Assembly (NCBI RefSeq): GCF_041929345.1
Contig: NZ_JBHFNQ010000161.1
Coordinates: 7,866-71,865, forward strand
DNA from: Floridanema aerugineum
GTDB taxonomy: Bacteria; Cyanobacteriota; Cyanobacteriia; Cyanobacteriales; Aerosakkonemataceae
Direction: 5' to 3'
DNA: 64,000 bases
Both the position numbers and the translations under genes were made by a program. Of the stretch, positions 42,668-52,074 are shown piece after piece (positions within the stretch are counted from its first letter, which is position 1; each line of letters starts with the position of its first letter). The notes beneath the pieces were generated by a model, which made no database searches, was not told the DNA's origin, and saw only the letters and a program-made list of their open reading frames with translations.

Positions 42668-43798
42668 TTACTGGATTGGTAAAAGTACTGTAACCTTGGT
42701 ACCGATATCAACTTTACTTTCAATATAAATTTCTCCTTGATACAAATTAACGCAACGTTTAACGATCGCCAATCCCAGTCCAGTTCCCTGAATTTTTCCC
42801 ACATTACTACAACGGCTAAAAGTTTGAAATAATCGAGATTGTTCGTCTTCAGGAATGCCGATTCCGCGATCGCTAATACAGAAACTCAGCATCCCATTGC
42901 GCTCGCTAACTTCCACTAAAACTTCACTGCCAGAAGCAGAATATTTGAGTGCGTTTGAAATCAAATTTATGAGAATATGCCGCAAAAGATTAGCATCCAT
43001 TTCCAGCGACTTTGAAGCTAACTGATAACTTAAAACTATAGAATGGTTATTATTATCGCCCAATTGAAGCGCGGTAATTAATTCATAACAAAATACTTCC
43101 AAATTTAGACTATATAATTCAATTTTAAAATTAATTGTTTCAACTTTTCCTAAGAGAATTACTTCATCTAAAAGCTGACACATCTGCTTAATGGTTGTCT
43201 TCAATTGTTGGGAATAAAGCTGTTTCTTCTCCGTTGTTAGCTTGCCCTCAAAATGAATTAGTAATTCACCTATTCCTTGTAATACAGTTAAAGGATTGCG
43301 AAATTCATGGGAAACCATTGAAACAAAATAAGATTTTAATTGATTTAATTCGCGTTCTTTATTCAGTGCTTCTAAGGTCGCTCTTTCGCTATTTATGAGT
43401 TTTTGGAGAATTTGCGATCGCTCAATGGCATAGCGAATACTCCTTCTTAAAAGTTGGGTTGTTACCTGATCTTTTACCAGATAATCCTGTGCTCCCTGTG
43501 CCATTGCTTGTAAGGCTAAATCCTCATCATCTACCATCGTTAAAATAATAATTGGAACATCAGGAACCGCTTGATTAAATTGAGATATAGTATCCAAACC
43601 TTCAGAGTCAGGTAAGCCCAAATCTAGTAATGCCACATCATATAATTGAGTTTGACAAGAGGCGATCGCTTCACTTAACCTTGACACACAAACCAGTTGC
43701 CAATCCCCGGTTGCCGCTCGCAAAAATATATGTTTAAATAACTGAGCATCGGTTGGACTATCTTCTACCAGCAAGACATGAAGAGAGGCTTGATTCAT
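42668..43798 (-). CDS. Response regulator-histidine kinase hybrid (REC-HisKA-HATPase)
   Basis: 376 residues, soluble. The N-terminal receiver (residues ~6-120) has LLVEDSPTDAQ, the phospho-acceptor Asp in LLDLGLPDSEG and the Lys in DYLVKDQ. A short coiled linker leads to HisKA (MVSHEFRNPLTVLQGIG) and HATPase (NLISNALKYS, DRGIGIPEDE, GTGLGLAI). A receiver placed before a kinase suggests relay from the upstream sensor kinase via the small regulator. Third gene of a reverse-strand cluster, 93 bases after the receiver gene. Confidence 0.92.
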   Translation of the reverse strand: MNQASLHVLLVEDSPTDAQLFKHIFLRAATGDWQLVCVSRLSEAIASCQTQLYDVALLDLGLPDSEGLDTISQFNQAVPDVPIIILTMVDDEDLALQAMAQGAQDYLVKDQVTTQLLRRSIRYAIERSQILQKLINSERATLEALNKERELNQLKSYFVSMVSHEFRNPLTVLQGIGELLIHFEGKLTTEKKQLYSQQLKTTIKQMCQLLDEVILLGKVETINFKIELYSLNLEVFCYELITALQLGDNNNHSIVLSYQLASKSLEMDANLLRHILINLISNALKYSASGSEVLVEVSERNGMLSFCISDRGIGIPEDEQSRLFQTFSRCSNVGKIQGTGLGLAIVKRCVNLYQGEIYIESKVDIGTKVTVLLPIQ

Positions 43799-43891
43799 AA
43801 GAATTCACTAGTTCTCTGAGGATAGATTTACAGTGCATAGCGCTCAACAACTTTTCCCAACATTAAAGCTAAAGTTTGAGAAGTTTTTCGG

Positions 43892-44338
43892 TTACTCGCC
43901 TGGTAATTTAACAGCCGCCAACCAAAACTCATTAATCAATTGAACGAGATGAATAAATTGATGAATATCAATAGGCTTTGTCACATAACAATTGGCATTC
44001 AGATTATAGGAGCGTAACACATCTTCCTCATCATTTGAAGTGGTTAAAATTACGATCGGAATTCGCTTCAAGTCAGCATCAGCTTTTACCTCTGCTAACA
44101 CTTCTCGCCCATCCATACCGGGTAAGTTGAGATCGAGCAAAATTAAATCCGGGCGGGGAGCATTAGTATATTCTCCTTGGCAACGGAGATACTCCATTGC
44201 GTCTTCCCCATTTTCTACCCAATGTAAATTATTGGCAATTTTGGCTCTATTAAATTCACGAATTGTTAAATTAGCATCACTCGGAGAATCTTCTACGAGC
44301 AAGATTTCAATCGGACGATAACTGACACTGCTATTCAT
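43892..44338 (-). CDS. Single-domain response regulator (Rcp1-like)
   Basis: 148 residues, receiver domain only: LLVEDSPSDANL, phospho-acceptor Asp in LILLDLNLPGMDGREV, VILTTSNDEED and the Lys in YVTKPID. It is similar to the Rcp1-type regulators that pair with phytochrome-like kinases in cyanobacteria. Its ATG overlaps the stop of the upstream kinase gene by 4 bases, so the two are translationally coupled and probably partners. Confidence 0.92.
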   Translation of the reverse strand: MNSSVSYRPIEILLVEDSPSDANLTIREFNRAKIANNLHWVENGEDAMEYLRCQGEYTNAPRPDLILLDLNLPGMDGREVLAEVKADADLKRIPIVILTTSNDEEDVLRSYNLNANCYVTKPIDIHQFIHLVQLINEFWLAAVKLPGE

Positions 44339-46800
44339 AAGGTTTGATCAGGAATGGTAAAGAAGAATGTGGTGCCAAGGTTGGGAGTAGATTCTGCCCA
44401 AATTTGCCCACCATGTCGCAACACAATTTTTTTGCAAATCGCTAAACCAATACCAGTACCGGGGTACTCACGCCGCGTGTGCAGTCTTTTAAACACTTCA
44501 AAAATTCGCTCCAGGTATTGAGGTTTAATGCCAATTCCATTATCCTCTACCTGAAAAAGAAAGTCGGTTTCCCGTTGAGTTGCCCGAATTTTAATCCGGG
44601 GACGATCCTGTTGGCAAAACTTAATTGCATTACCAATTAAATTTTGAAATAGTTGCACCAGTTGGCTTTGATCGGCGTTGATTGTGGGCAATGGTTCAAC
44701 TATAATTTCGGCATTGCTTTGTGCGATCGCAATCTGCAAATTTCGCAGCGCCTCTTTTACTACGGCATTGCAATCTGTCATGGCAAACTCTTTGCCCCGG
44801 GTGCCGACTCGCGAGTATGCTAACAAATCTTGAATCAGGAGTTGCATTCGTTTTGCCCCATCAATGATAAACTCCGCATAAGAATGGGCAGTTTCATCAA
44901 AGCGATCGCCATACTCGCTCATCAACAGTTGAGTATAGCCCGTGACTGCCCGCAGCGGTTCCTGTAAATCGTGAGAAGCAACATAAGCAAACTGTTCTAA
45001 TTCCTGATTCGATCGCTTTAACTCTTGCTCCACCAGTTTCTTATTAGTAATATCTAAGATCATCAGAAAGCAACCTTGCACCTGTCGATCAGGGTTCCAA
45101 TCCGGTAAAATGCTGATCTGGAAGCAGTGCTGCGTTCTTCCCTCCTGCCCAAACAGATGTTCATAGGTAACGGTTTCACCTGTGAGGACGCGATCGAGAT
45201 ATCCCTGCATAACTTTGTAAAACTGAGGATCTATAATTTCGCCCATTGGCTTACCCAAAATCTCTTCCCGATTTTGTTTAAACCAAACTTCATAAGTCCG
45301 ATTAACAAATTGGTAGCGTTGCTCGATATCAAGATAGATAATGCAGACGGGGAGAGAATCCGTAATCAAGCGGAGAAACTCTTGGCTTCTTTGTAAAGCG
45401 GCTTGGGCTTGCTTGCGATCTGTGATGTCACGAAAATTACCCCAAAGGACTGTTTCATCTCCCAGATCGATCGAGGTGCCTGTAATCTCGGCAGGAAAGC
45501 AACGTCCGTCTTTCCGAACTACCAGCACGTCTAAACAGCGATCGGTTTCCCGTTGTGCCATGCTAGCAAATGCCTGCATTGCCCTGTCTATATCCGGGGC
45601 TGGATGCAACTTCGAGGCATGAAGCTTCAGCAGTTCCGCCTCTGTGTAACCCAGCATTTCCAAGGCTTTCTGGTTAGCTTCTAGAAGATTGCCTTGGGTA
45701 TCTGCCACCAAAATCGCATCACAAGCGCCATCCATCAGGGCACGGTAGCGTCGTTCGCTTTTACGCAAGGCGGCAGTGCGTTCCTCAACTCGCTGTTCTA
45801 GTTCTTCGTTCAGCTGCAAAATTGTCAACTCTGCCTGTCTGCGTTCGGTAATGTCTTCAATCGCAGCCATCAGACAAATCTGCGCTTCAAAATGGAATAG
45901 TTCAGCAGAAATGCGACAAAGAATTGGCTCCCCGTTATGTTTTTGGAAATTTACTTCATAGTTTCTCAGATTACCTTGAGATCGCAATTGCTCAAGCATC
46001 TTTGGCTGCTGGGCAACATTCTGCCACAATTGCAATTCCAGCATTGTCCGTCCAATCGCTTCTTCGCGATCGTAGCCAAACAACCACTCAAACCCGTGAT
46101 TCACATCTAAAATAAATCCGTCCCCCAGAGTAATGATACAGTTGGCAATCGGACTGCTATAAAAGGCTTTGGAAAACTTATCTTGTGACAGTTGCAGTGC
46201 CGCTTCTGCCTCCTGATGTTTTTGCTTTGCCCGTAATGCCAAAATGCCAAAGCTCAGGCTATTGGCGAGTTCTGTCAACAAGGTGACTTCTGGTGGATTA
46301 AAGGCTTCGGCTTCCGTCGAGTAAATATTCAACGTGCCAAAAACTTCTTCCCCATCCAACAGGGGTAAAACCAGTGAGGATTGGTAGCCCCGTTGCTGTG
46401 CTGCTGCTCGCCAAGGCGCAAATTTTGGATCTTCTAGCATATTTTGGCAGGCAATGGGTTGGTGCGATCGAATCGCTCTCCCCGTCGGTCCCTGTCCCCG
46501 TTCCGTATCTGCCCAAGTAATGTTTATACTCTTCAAATAGTCAGCTTCATAACCTGCCCAAACAACTGGTTGAACCGACTTCGCTTCATCGTGACACACA
46601 TATCCCACCCATGCCATCCGATACGCCGCTTCTTCGGTAATCAGTTGGCACAGTGTTTGTAACAAGGTCATTTCATCCGTTGCTCGAATCACAGCCTGTG
46701 TACAGGCACTTAAAACTCGCAATGTCCGGTTGACTATCTGAAAATCGCGCTCCAGATCTTGAGGTTGGTTTGGCGGTAACTGGTTTGGCAAATGATCCAC
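44335..46800 (-). CDS. Multi-sensor histidine kinase (GAF-PAS-PAS-PAS-HisKA-HATPase)
   Basis: 821 residues, soluble. A GAF domain at about 25-195 (GQGPTGRAIRSHQPIACQ) is followed by PAS domains at about 205-325, 350-465 and 480-595, each followed by a PAC-type end (DITERR, DITDRK, DITNKK). HisKA has phospho-acceptor His in YVASHDLQEPLRAVTGY, the form found in phytochrome-like kinases, and HATPase has NLIGNAIKFC, DNGIGIKPQYLERIF and GTGIGLAICKK. No chromophore Cys is obvious, so the signal is unknown. It leads the cluster with the response regulator and hybrid kinase. Confidence 0.93.
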   Translation of the reverse strand: MDHLPNQLPPNQPQDLERDFQIVNRTLRVLSACTQAVIRATDEMTLLQTLCQLITEEAAYRMAWVGYVCHDEAKSVQPVVWAGYEADYLKSINITWADTERGQGPTGRAIRSHQPIACQNMLEDPKFAPWRAAAQQRGYQSSLVLPLLDGEEVFGTLNIYSTEAEAFNPPEVTLLTELANSLSFGILALRAKQKHQEAEAALQLSQDKFSKAFYSSPIANCIITLGDGFILDVNHGFEWLFGYDREEAIGRTMLELQLWQNVAQQPKMLEQLRSQGNLRNYEVNFQKHNGEPILCRISAELFHFEAQICLMAAIEDITERRQAELTILQLNEELEQRVEERTAALRKSERRYRALMDGACDAILVADTQGNLLEANQKALEMLGYTEAELLKLHASKLHPAPDIDRAMQAFASMAQRETDRCLDVLVVRKDGRCFPAEITGTSIDLGDETVLWGNFRDITDRKQAQAALQRSQEFLRLITDSLPVCIIYLDIEQRYQFVNRTYEVWFKQNREEILGKPMGEIIDPQFYKVMQGYLDRVLTGETVTYEHLFGQEGRTQHCFQISILPDWNPDRQVQGCFLMILDITNKKLVEQELKRSNQELEQFAYVASHDLQEPLRAVTGYTQLLMSEYGDRFDETAHSYAEFIIDGAKRMQLLIQDLLAYSRVGTRGKEFAMTDCNAVVKEALRNLQIAIAQSNAEIIVEPLPTINADQSQLVQLFQNLIGNAIKFCQQDRPRIKIRATQRETDFLFQVEDNGIGIKPQYLERIFEVFKRLHTRREYPGTGIGLAICKKIVLRHGGQIWAESTPNLGTTFFFTIPDQTL

Positions 46801-46951
46801 AATTACAAAGCAAAAATAAAAGGTTTCATCTTAGAAGATTACGCCAGAAAAGGGAACAGAACCTTTAGCTTAAACTGTTGTTAACAAAGCTCTGCTTTAA
46901 TTAATTTTAGACCTTTGCCCAGTTCTCTTCGGAATCAAGGGGGAGAAATTT

Positions 46952-47614
46952 TCACCCCCTTTTTAACCCGGCGATTAAAGAATTTTCTAAGACTTCGGTT
47001 AAGACAATGGCAGTTTTTTTGTCGTTTTCTTGACGATAATCTCGGCTATAAATTGGCGGTTGGATGTTAATGAATACATCGGCTAAGAAGTTAGCACTTG
47101 GTTGATATTTTAAGGTAACGGGAACGATCGGGATTGAGGCGGGTTGAGGTAATTTGGCTTCGGCTTGTAAAACTAATCTAGCTAATCCTGGTTTGAGCGA
47201 TCGCAAAATTCGATCGCGCACAATACCCCCTTCAGGAAATAACACCAATTTTTTCCCATCTTGTAACAACTCAATTGCATTACGCATACTTGATACGCTA
47301 GGATGACTTAAGTCTACCGGGAAAGCTCCCAACCTTTCAATAAACCAGCCTTGCATCCCCGCAAATTGATTAGCATTAGTCATGAAAAATAGCGGTTCTC
47401 TGCTAAGTAAAGCAATTAACAACGGGTCCCAACGGCTATAATGTTTCGGTGCCATCACCAATGGGCCAAATTCTGGTAAATATTCCTCGCCTTTAATAAG
47501 AATTTTGCCAAAGTACAAGCTAAGAAAAATTCGATGAATTGGGAAAAGTGACCAATAAAGCCAAGGAGATATTTGCGGCGATAAGGTAATTTGAGAGTTC
47601 CTTTGTAAAATCAT
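46952..47614 (-). CDS. 1-acyl-glycerol-3-phosphate acyltransferase-like (PlsC family)
   Basis: About 220 residues. Acyltransferase block I is APKHYSRWDPLLI (the H-x4-D catalytic pair) and block III is LVLFPEGGIVRD; MRNAIELLQDGKK sits between. This fits membrane acyltransferases making phosphatidate or related lipids. The ATG at 47614 is preferred over a TTG at 47650. It is divergent from the cyanophycinase-like gene. Confidence 0.85.
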   Translation of the reverse strand: MILQRNSQITLSPQISPWLYWSLFPIHRIFLSLYFGKILIKGEEYLPEFGPLVMAPKHYSRWDPLLIALLSREPLFFMTNANQFAGMQGWFIERLGAFPVDLSHPSVSSMRNAIELLQDGKKLVLFPEGGIVRDRILRSLKPGLARLVLQAEAKLPQPASIPIVPVTLKYQPSANFLADVFINIQPPIYSRDYRQENDKKTAIVLTEVLENSLIAGLKRG

Positions 47615-47682
47615 GAATAAGATATGGTATAATTCCCCAAAACTCAGCAATCAATCTACTTAAAAATTAAAAATTAAGGAAA

Positions 47683-48975
47683 ATGAATAAGCGGTCATGG
47701 TTGGTATTAGTTATTTTTGCGATCGCCGTACTCATTAGAGTAATTCCTCTTAGTTTAGCAAACAATAAAGAAACAGCAACAACTGTGAAATCATCTCCCT
47801 TACCTTCACCTTCATTAGTAATTGCCGGCGGTAATCTCCGTTACGATAATGCCGAAGTTTTCCAGAAAATCATCCAATTAGCTGGAGGAAAAGGCGCGAG
47901 AATTGCCGTTTTACCAACAGCGAGTGGTAATCCCATAAAAAATGGTAACTATTCAGTAGAAGCATTAAAAAAATACGGTGCCCAACCAATTCTTTTCCCC
48001 GTTGCTATAGAAAATATAGATGTAGATTACCAAGAAGCGGTTAACGATTCTACCTTAATAAAAAAAGTAGAAACCTGTAAAGGAGTTTACTTTACTGGCG
48101 GTTCCCAAGAAAGAATAACTCAGGCGCTTTATACCAAAACCGGGGAAAAAACACCACTATTAGATGCCATTTGGAAAATCTATAAAAAAGGCGGTGTAAT
48201 TGCTGGAACTAGTGCAGGTGCAGCAATTATGAGTGATACCATGTTTCGTGACGCAAGCAATGTATTAAGCGTTTTGAAAAATGGGGTAACTGAAGGTAAA
48301 GAAATAGATAAAGGATTAGGTTTTATCGGTAAGGATATTTTCATCGATCAGCATTTCTTTATTCGGGGAAGATTTGCCCGTTCCTTAGTAGTCATGAAAA
48401 AGAAAGGCTACAATTTAGGAATAGGTGTAGATGAAAATACTGCGTTAGTAGTGAAGAATAACATTGCTGAAGTCATCGGATACAAAGGTGCTTTAGTCAT
48501 GGATTTATCTGCCGCCACTACTAACCCAAGTATTAAAGAGTTTAATATCAAAAATGTTAAATTAACCTATTTGGATCGGGGCGATAAATTTAATTTACAA
48601 ACCAAAGAAGTGATTGTCCATCCGCTAAAATTAGCGGGAACCAAAGTAGAACCGAACAATCCCAGTTATCAACCTCATTTTAATCATCAGAAATTGTATC
48701 CCGATATCTTGGCAAATTCAACTTTAGTAGATTTGATGTCTAACTTTGTTGATAACGAGCAAAAAGAAGTAATTGGGTTAGCATTTACCAATGTTCCCGA
48801 AGATGAAAAACCCGAATTAGGTTTTGAATTTAAATTTAGAAAAGGAGCAGATACCAGGGGATATTTTACCAGTGCATTTGGCAGTGAAGATTACACAGTG
48901 ATGAATATTTATTTGGATGTAACACCAATTCGGATGACTGACAAATTGTACGAATACATCCGTCTAGAAGCTTGA
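47683..48975 (+). CDS. Exported cyanophycinase-like peptidase (S51)
   Basis: 430 residues. An N-terminal hydrophobic helix (about 4-26) suggests export or membrane anchoring. The S51 core shows LVIAGGNLRYDN, the conserved YFTGGSQERI, the nucleophile elbow GTSAGAA with catalytic Ser, and DQHFFIRGRF. Cyanophycinases release beta-Asp-Arg from cyanophycin; exported relatives (CphE type) act on extracellular polymer. About 150 C-terminal residues lie beyond the usual core. The last few codons run antisense into a tnpB relic, so the C-terminus may be altered. A cphA gene is not in the window. Confidence 0.83.
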   Translation: MNKRSWLVLVIFAIAVLIRVIPLSLANNKETATTVKSSPLPSPSLVIAGGNLRYDNAEVFQKIIQLAGGKGARIAVLPTASGNPIKNGNYSVEALKKYGAQPILFPVAIENIDVDYQEAVNDSTLIKKVETCKGVYFTGGSQERITQALYTKTGEKTPLLDAIWKIYKKGGVIAGTSAGAAIMSDTMFRDASNVLSVLKNGVTEGKEIDKGLGFIGKDIFIDQHFFIRGRFARSLVVMKKKGYNLGIGVDENTALVVKNNIAEVIGYKGALVMDLSAATTNPSIKEFNIKNVKLTYLDRGDKFNLQTKEVIVHPLKLAGTKVEPNNPSYQPHFNHQKLYPDILANSTLVDLMSNFVDNEQKEVIGLAFTNVPEDEKPELGFEFKFRKGADTRGYFTSAFGSEDYTVMNIYLDVTPIRMTDKLYEYIRLEA

Positions 48976-49622
48976 ATCTTTTTGGTTCGATTTGGCGCAC
49001 GCACACCAAGCAAAGCTTTAGATTTTTGTTTGATTTGTGATTCAGCCTTCTTGGTGAATCTGGGATTCTCTAGCTCGGTAAAATCAGAACCATCGTAAAG
49101 AGTCAATGCGGTTTCTGTTCCCAGATCGAAAGCAATTATTGACTCATATTTTAGGTCTGAATTGGAGCCAAACTTACATTCGGGAGTAGGAACATCGATA
49201 GTAATTCCTAAGTCGTTAAGGAGCAAGCTTCCATGCTTACCGTTACTGTTGATTTTCCACCCCGATTTGGCTGGATAACACCAACCTGAATAATCCCGAA
49301 TCGATTTGAATTTTGGGAGTTTTCTTATTCCTTGAAAAAACCCACCGTAAGCCAAGTCAACTCGCTTCACTGTCGCTTGTAACGACTGCGAATGGAGATA
49401 GCCAAACTCCTTTCATTCTTTCTTAAATGCTGGCAAACAATTTTGTTGCTCAAAATAAGAAACATTGTATTTGTTCGCTCTCCACTCATAGCGGCGATGC
49501 GCTACGCAAGCATTGTACAAATAACCATGCAATCGACGCGCACCAAATAAGGCTCTTTCTTGAGTCTGGTTTGGGTGAATTCTAAATGTGGCGCGTCGAA
49601 TTGCCATCATTACTGTTATCAA
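48960..49622 (-). pseudogene. tnpB: tnpB pseudogene (in-frame stop, 3' truncated)
   Basis: One continuous frame from 49622 reads TnpB-like sequence: RIHPNQTQERAL, HGYLYNACVAHRRYEW, then PAFKKE followed by TGA (49413-49415), then KEFGYLHSQSLQATVKRVDL and RKLPKFKSIRDYSGW without a shift. The TGA replaces a codon that is usually Trp (TGG) in relatives. RuvC-I is present (IAFDLGTE) but everything after PNRTKKIQASRR is missing, so no nuclease can be made. Its truncated end overlaps the last codons of the cyanophycinase-like gene. Confidence 0.85.
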
Positions 49623-49683
49623 TTACCCTAAAATATTAGCACAAATCTTAGAATTATGCGGACGCTACGCGATTTTTTAGTTG

Positions 49684-49729
49684 GTCGCTATCCATCCCCC
49701 CTTTCTTAAAAGGGGGGATGGATAGCGAC
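49684..49729. repeat. Hairpin GTCGCTATCCATCCCCCC
   Basis: A perfect 21-bp stem with a 4-base loop, 60 bases upstream of the tnpB pseudogene start. It may be the left end of that IS200/IS605-type element or an independent repeat. Confidence 0.7.
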
Positions 49730-49749
49730 ATTTCCGTTAAAACCTCTAG

Positions 49750-49804
49750 GTACGTTGTTGCGCTCGACTCGCCTTTGTTTAGCGAAGACAGCGCAACAAC
49801 GTAC
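49750..49804. repeat. GTACGTTGTTGCGC inverted repeat
   Basis: Arms GTACGTTGTTGCGCT and AGCGCAACAACGTAC, with a loop of about 25 bases containing GACTCGCCTTTGTTTAGCG. It is a member of the family at 3329-3368 and lies just after the DUF1995 stop. Confidence 0.85.
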
Positions 49805-49813
49805 TTTTCTGAG

Positions 49814-50599
49814 TTAGTTATTTAAGGCACGTAAAAAGCGTTGCATACTGGCAAAAATTCCGGGTTTTTTCGGTTTTGGTGCATCACCAGAATTACCCGT
49901 TGCTGGTTGAGTTACTGACATTAAAATTTGATCGATTTCCTCACCAACAGGTTTTTTCGGTAATTCCACTAACAGTTTATATTCGCCGTTAGTTTCTAAC
50001 CAAACTTGCCATAAACCAGGATAACAACGGAAAATTGCTGCGCCTTCTAAGGGGCGGACATAGTAACAGGAAAACAGGGTACTAAATAAACGTTGGCGTA
50101 GTTGACGGGCGGCGTAACCAATTCCTACTGTACCTGCATCTTCTAAGTGAGGATTGAGTAAAACTACAGGTCGATCGCCAACTGCATTACAAATTTTTTC
50201 CACTTCCCCTACTTCCACAGAACTGGGATCAACTAGTAGAAAAACATCATCTTCAGCGGCAATTTTGTCTTGAATTGGTAATCTACCTAACCCAATATCT
50301 TCTAATTTGTAAGGAATATCTTTTCCCCAGTCGCGTCGCGCTAACGCCGCTGCACCTGCATCCGGGAAAAATACTTTGACTTGGGGACTAGTTTTTGCTT
50401 TTGTTTCTTCACTTTTTTGGAAAGTTGGCAAATTATCGAACACTGGGAGAAATTGTAGCGCGATCGATTGCGCTTGTAAGGCGATTTCGGGAAATACCAT
50501 TTCCACTTGGATTCTAGTTTGTCCATCGGCGATCGCCGCTAGGGTAGCTTGTTGAGCTTGGGCGATCGCTTCTTCTAACGTTTTGGGAAGTTCCACCAT
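49814..50599 (-). CDS. DUF1995 family protein
   Basis: 261 residues. The pattern is that of DUF1995, found in cyanobacteria and plastids: LPKTLEEAIAQAQQATLAA, IQVEMVFPEIALQAQ, KVFFPDAGAAALARRDW, VLLNPHLEDAGTVGIGYAAR and YYVRPLEGAAIFRCYPG. Plant relatives (such as LPA3-type proteins) help photosystem assembly; the cyanobacterial role is not defined. No membrane helix is evident. Confidence 0.76.
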   Translation of the reverse strand: MVELPKTLEEAIAQAQQATLAAIADGQTRIQVEMVFPEIALQAQSIALQFLPVFDNLPTFQKSEETKAKTSPQVKVFFPDAGAAALARRDWGKDIPYKLEDIGLGRLPIQDKIAAEDDVFLLVDPSSVEVGEVEKICNAVGDRPVVLLNPHLEDAGTVGIGYAARQLRQRLFSTLFSCYYVRPLEGAAIFRCYPGLWQVWLETNGEYKLLVELPKKPVGEEIDQILMSVTQPATGNSGDAPKPKKPGIFASMQRFLRALNN

Positions 50600-50682
50600 A
50601 GAGGTTTTGCGGCTGAGTTTCAGGTTATCTTATTATCATCAATAGTATTATTCAAAAACGCCACTCACACCATCTAAAATTT

Positions 50683-52023
50683 ATGAACCGTAAATTTATT
50701 GCTTCTGTTTCGATCGCTGCTTTATGTTTAGCAATCACTGGTGCGGCTATTTGGAAATTAGTAAAAGAACAAAATAGTCCGAGCGAACTAAAACTTGCCA
50801 CAGGTAGTAAAGGTGGAGATTACTATACTTTTGGTGAAGCGATTCGGCGCGTAATTGAGAAAAATGAACCGCAGATCAAACTACAAGTAATACCTACCAA
50901 TGGAGCCGATGAAAATATGCAGCTTCTAAATGATGGTAAAGTACAACTTGCCCTGGTGCAGAATGATACCCCAGCTAAACCTTCCGCCCGTGCTATTGCT
51001 CTACTTTATCCCGAAGTTTTCCATTTAATTGCTGCCAAAAAGTCTCCTATTCAAACTATTTTTGATCTCAAAGGTAAACGAATTGCTTTAATGCCTAAAG
51101 GTAGTGGTTCTTATAATGCTTTTTGGATTTTAGCTCAACATTATGATTTAAAACCTACGGACTTTCAATGGTTCCAAATGACTCCCCAAAAAGCAGCATT
51201 AGCTTTGCGTAACGGTCAAGTAGATGCGGTTTTTCGGACTTTGCCCATTGGTAATAGTTGGACAAAAGAATTGCTGAGAACAACTGAAGCTAGGATGATT
51301 CCGATCGAGCAAGCAGCCGCAATGAAAATTGCTTATCCTTATTTGATTGATAGTACAATTCCCAAAGGAACTTACAAAGCTATTCCGGCTGTTCCTGAAT
51401 ATAATTTACCTACTGTTGGTGTGCAAGCGGCATTAATTACTAATGAAAATGTGTCGGCAAATTTAGTTAAGAAAATCACCAGTATTTTATATGAATATCG
51501 TCATAATTTGGTAAAAATTGAACCGAAAGCTGCGACAATTTCTCAACCAGATATCGGGCAAAATTTAGGATTAACTTTGCATGAAGGAGCGAGAAACTAC
51601 TACGATCGCGAAAAACCAGCTTTTTTGAATGAAAATGCCGAAGTGATTGCTTTATTGATGTCAATTGCCACTTTAATTGGTTCTGGTTTGTGGTCTTTAC
51701 GTTCCCATTTTTCCGATAAACAAAAGAACCGTGCTGATAAGTACAATTTAGAAATTGTAACTTTAACAGAAACCGCACGCCAGACCGATAAATTAGAAGA
51801 CTTGGAAAACTTACGCCAAGAATTATTCAGAATTTTTCGGGAAGTTGTGCAAGACTTAGATGAAGATCGCATTTCCCCCGAATCTTTCCAATCCTTTGCC
51901 TTTTCTTGGCAAGTAGCAATCAATACTATCCATCATAAAGAAATTGTGACAATTAATAAGTTACATAATCCTAAGAATTTGGCAGTAGAGCTTTCTGAAG
52001 TGGAGTCGATAAATAATAGATAA
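50683..52023 (+). CDS. TAXI family solute-binding protein with membrane and coiled C-terminus
   Basis: 446 residues. After an N-terminal hydrophobic helix (about 6-25), the binding domain reads LKLATGSKGGDYYTFGEAI, VQLALVQND, DLKGKRIALMPKGSGSYN and TVGVQAALIT, as in TAXI-TRAP receptors. A second helix (about 324-345) is followed by a charged, partly coiled cytoplasmic tail of ~100 residues. TRAP permease genes are not adjacent. The extra membrane helix and tail suggest a sensor-like or membrane-tethered use and not simple transport. Confidence 0.8.
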   Translation: MNRKFIASVSIAALCLAITGAAIWKLVKEQNSPSELKLATGSKGGDYYTFGEAIRRVIEKNEPQIKLQVIPTNGADENMQLLNDGKVQLALVQNDTPAKPSARAIALLYPEVFHLIAAKKSPIQTIFDLKGKRIALMPKGSGSYNAFWILAQHYDLKPTDFQWFQMTPQKAALALRNGQVDAVFRTLPIGNSWTKELLRTTEARMIPIEQAAAMKIAYPYLIDSTIPKGTYKAIPAVPEYNLPTVGVQAALITNENVSANLVKKITSILYEYRHNLVKIEPKAATISQPDIGQNLGLTLHEGARNYYDREKPAFLNENAEVIALLMSIATLIGSGLWSLRSHFSDKQKNRADKYNLEIVTLTETARQTDKLEDLENLRQELFRIFREVVQDLDEDRISPESFQSFAFSWQVAINTIHHKEIVTINKLHNPKNLAVELSEVESINNR

Positions 52024-52025
52024 AC

Positions 52026-52067
52026 AAATTTTAGATTTGAGATTTTCAAACCTCAAATCTAAAATTT
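52026..52067. terminator. Bidirectional terminator
   Basis: AAATTTTAGATTTGAG and CTCAAATCTAAAATTT form a perfect 16-bp stem with a 10-base loop, starting two bases after the TAXI gene stop and followed by TTTGATTTT. It separates convergent genes. Confidence 0.85.
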
Positions 52068-52074
52068 TTTGATT

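Noticed and set aside
44335..46800. True phytochrome call
   Set aside because: HisKA has the phytochrome-like DLQEPL motif, but there is no PHY domain or recognisable bilin-binding Cys context; called a multi-sensor kinase.
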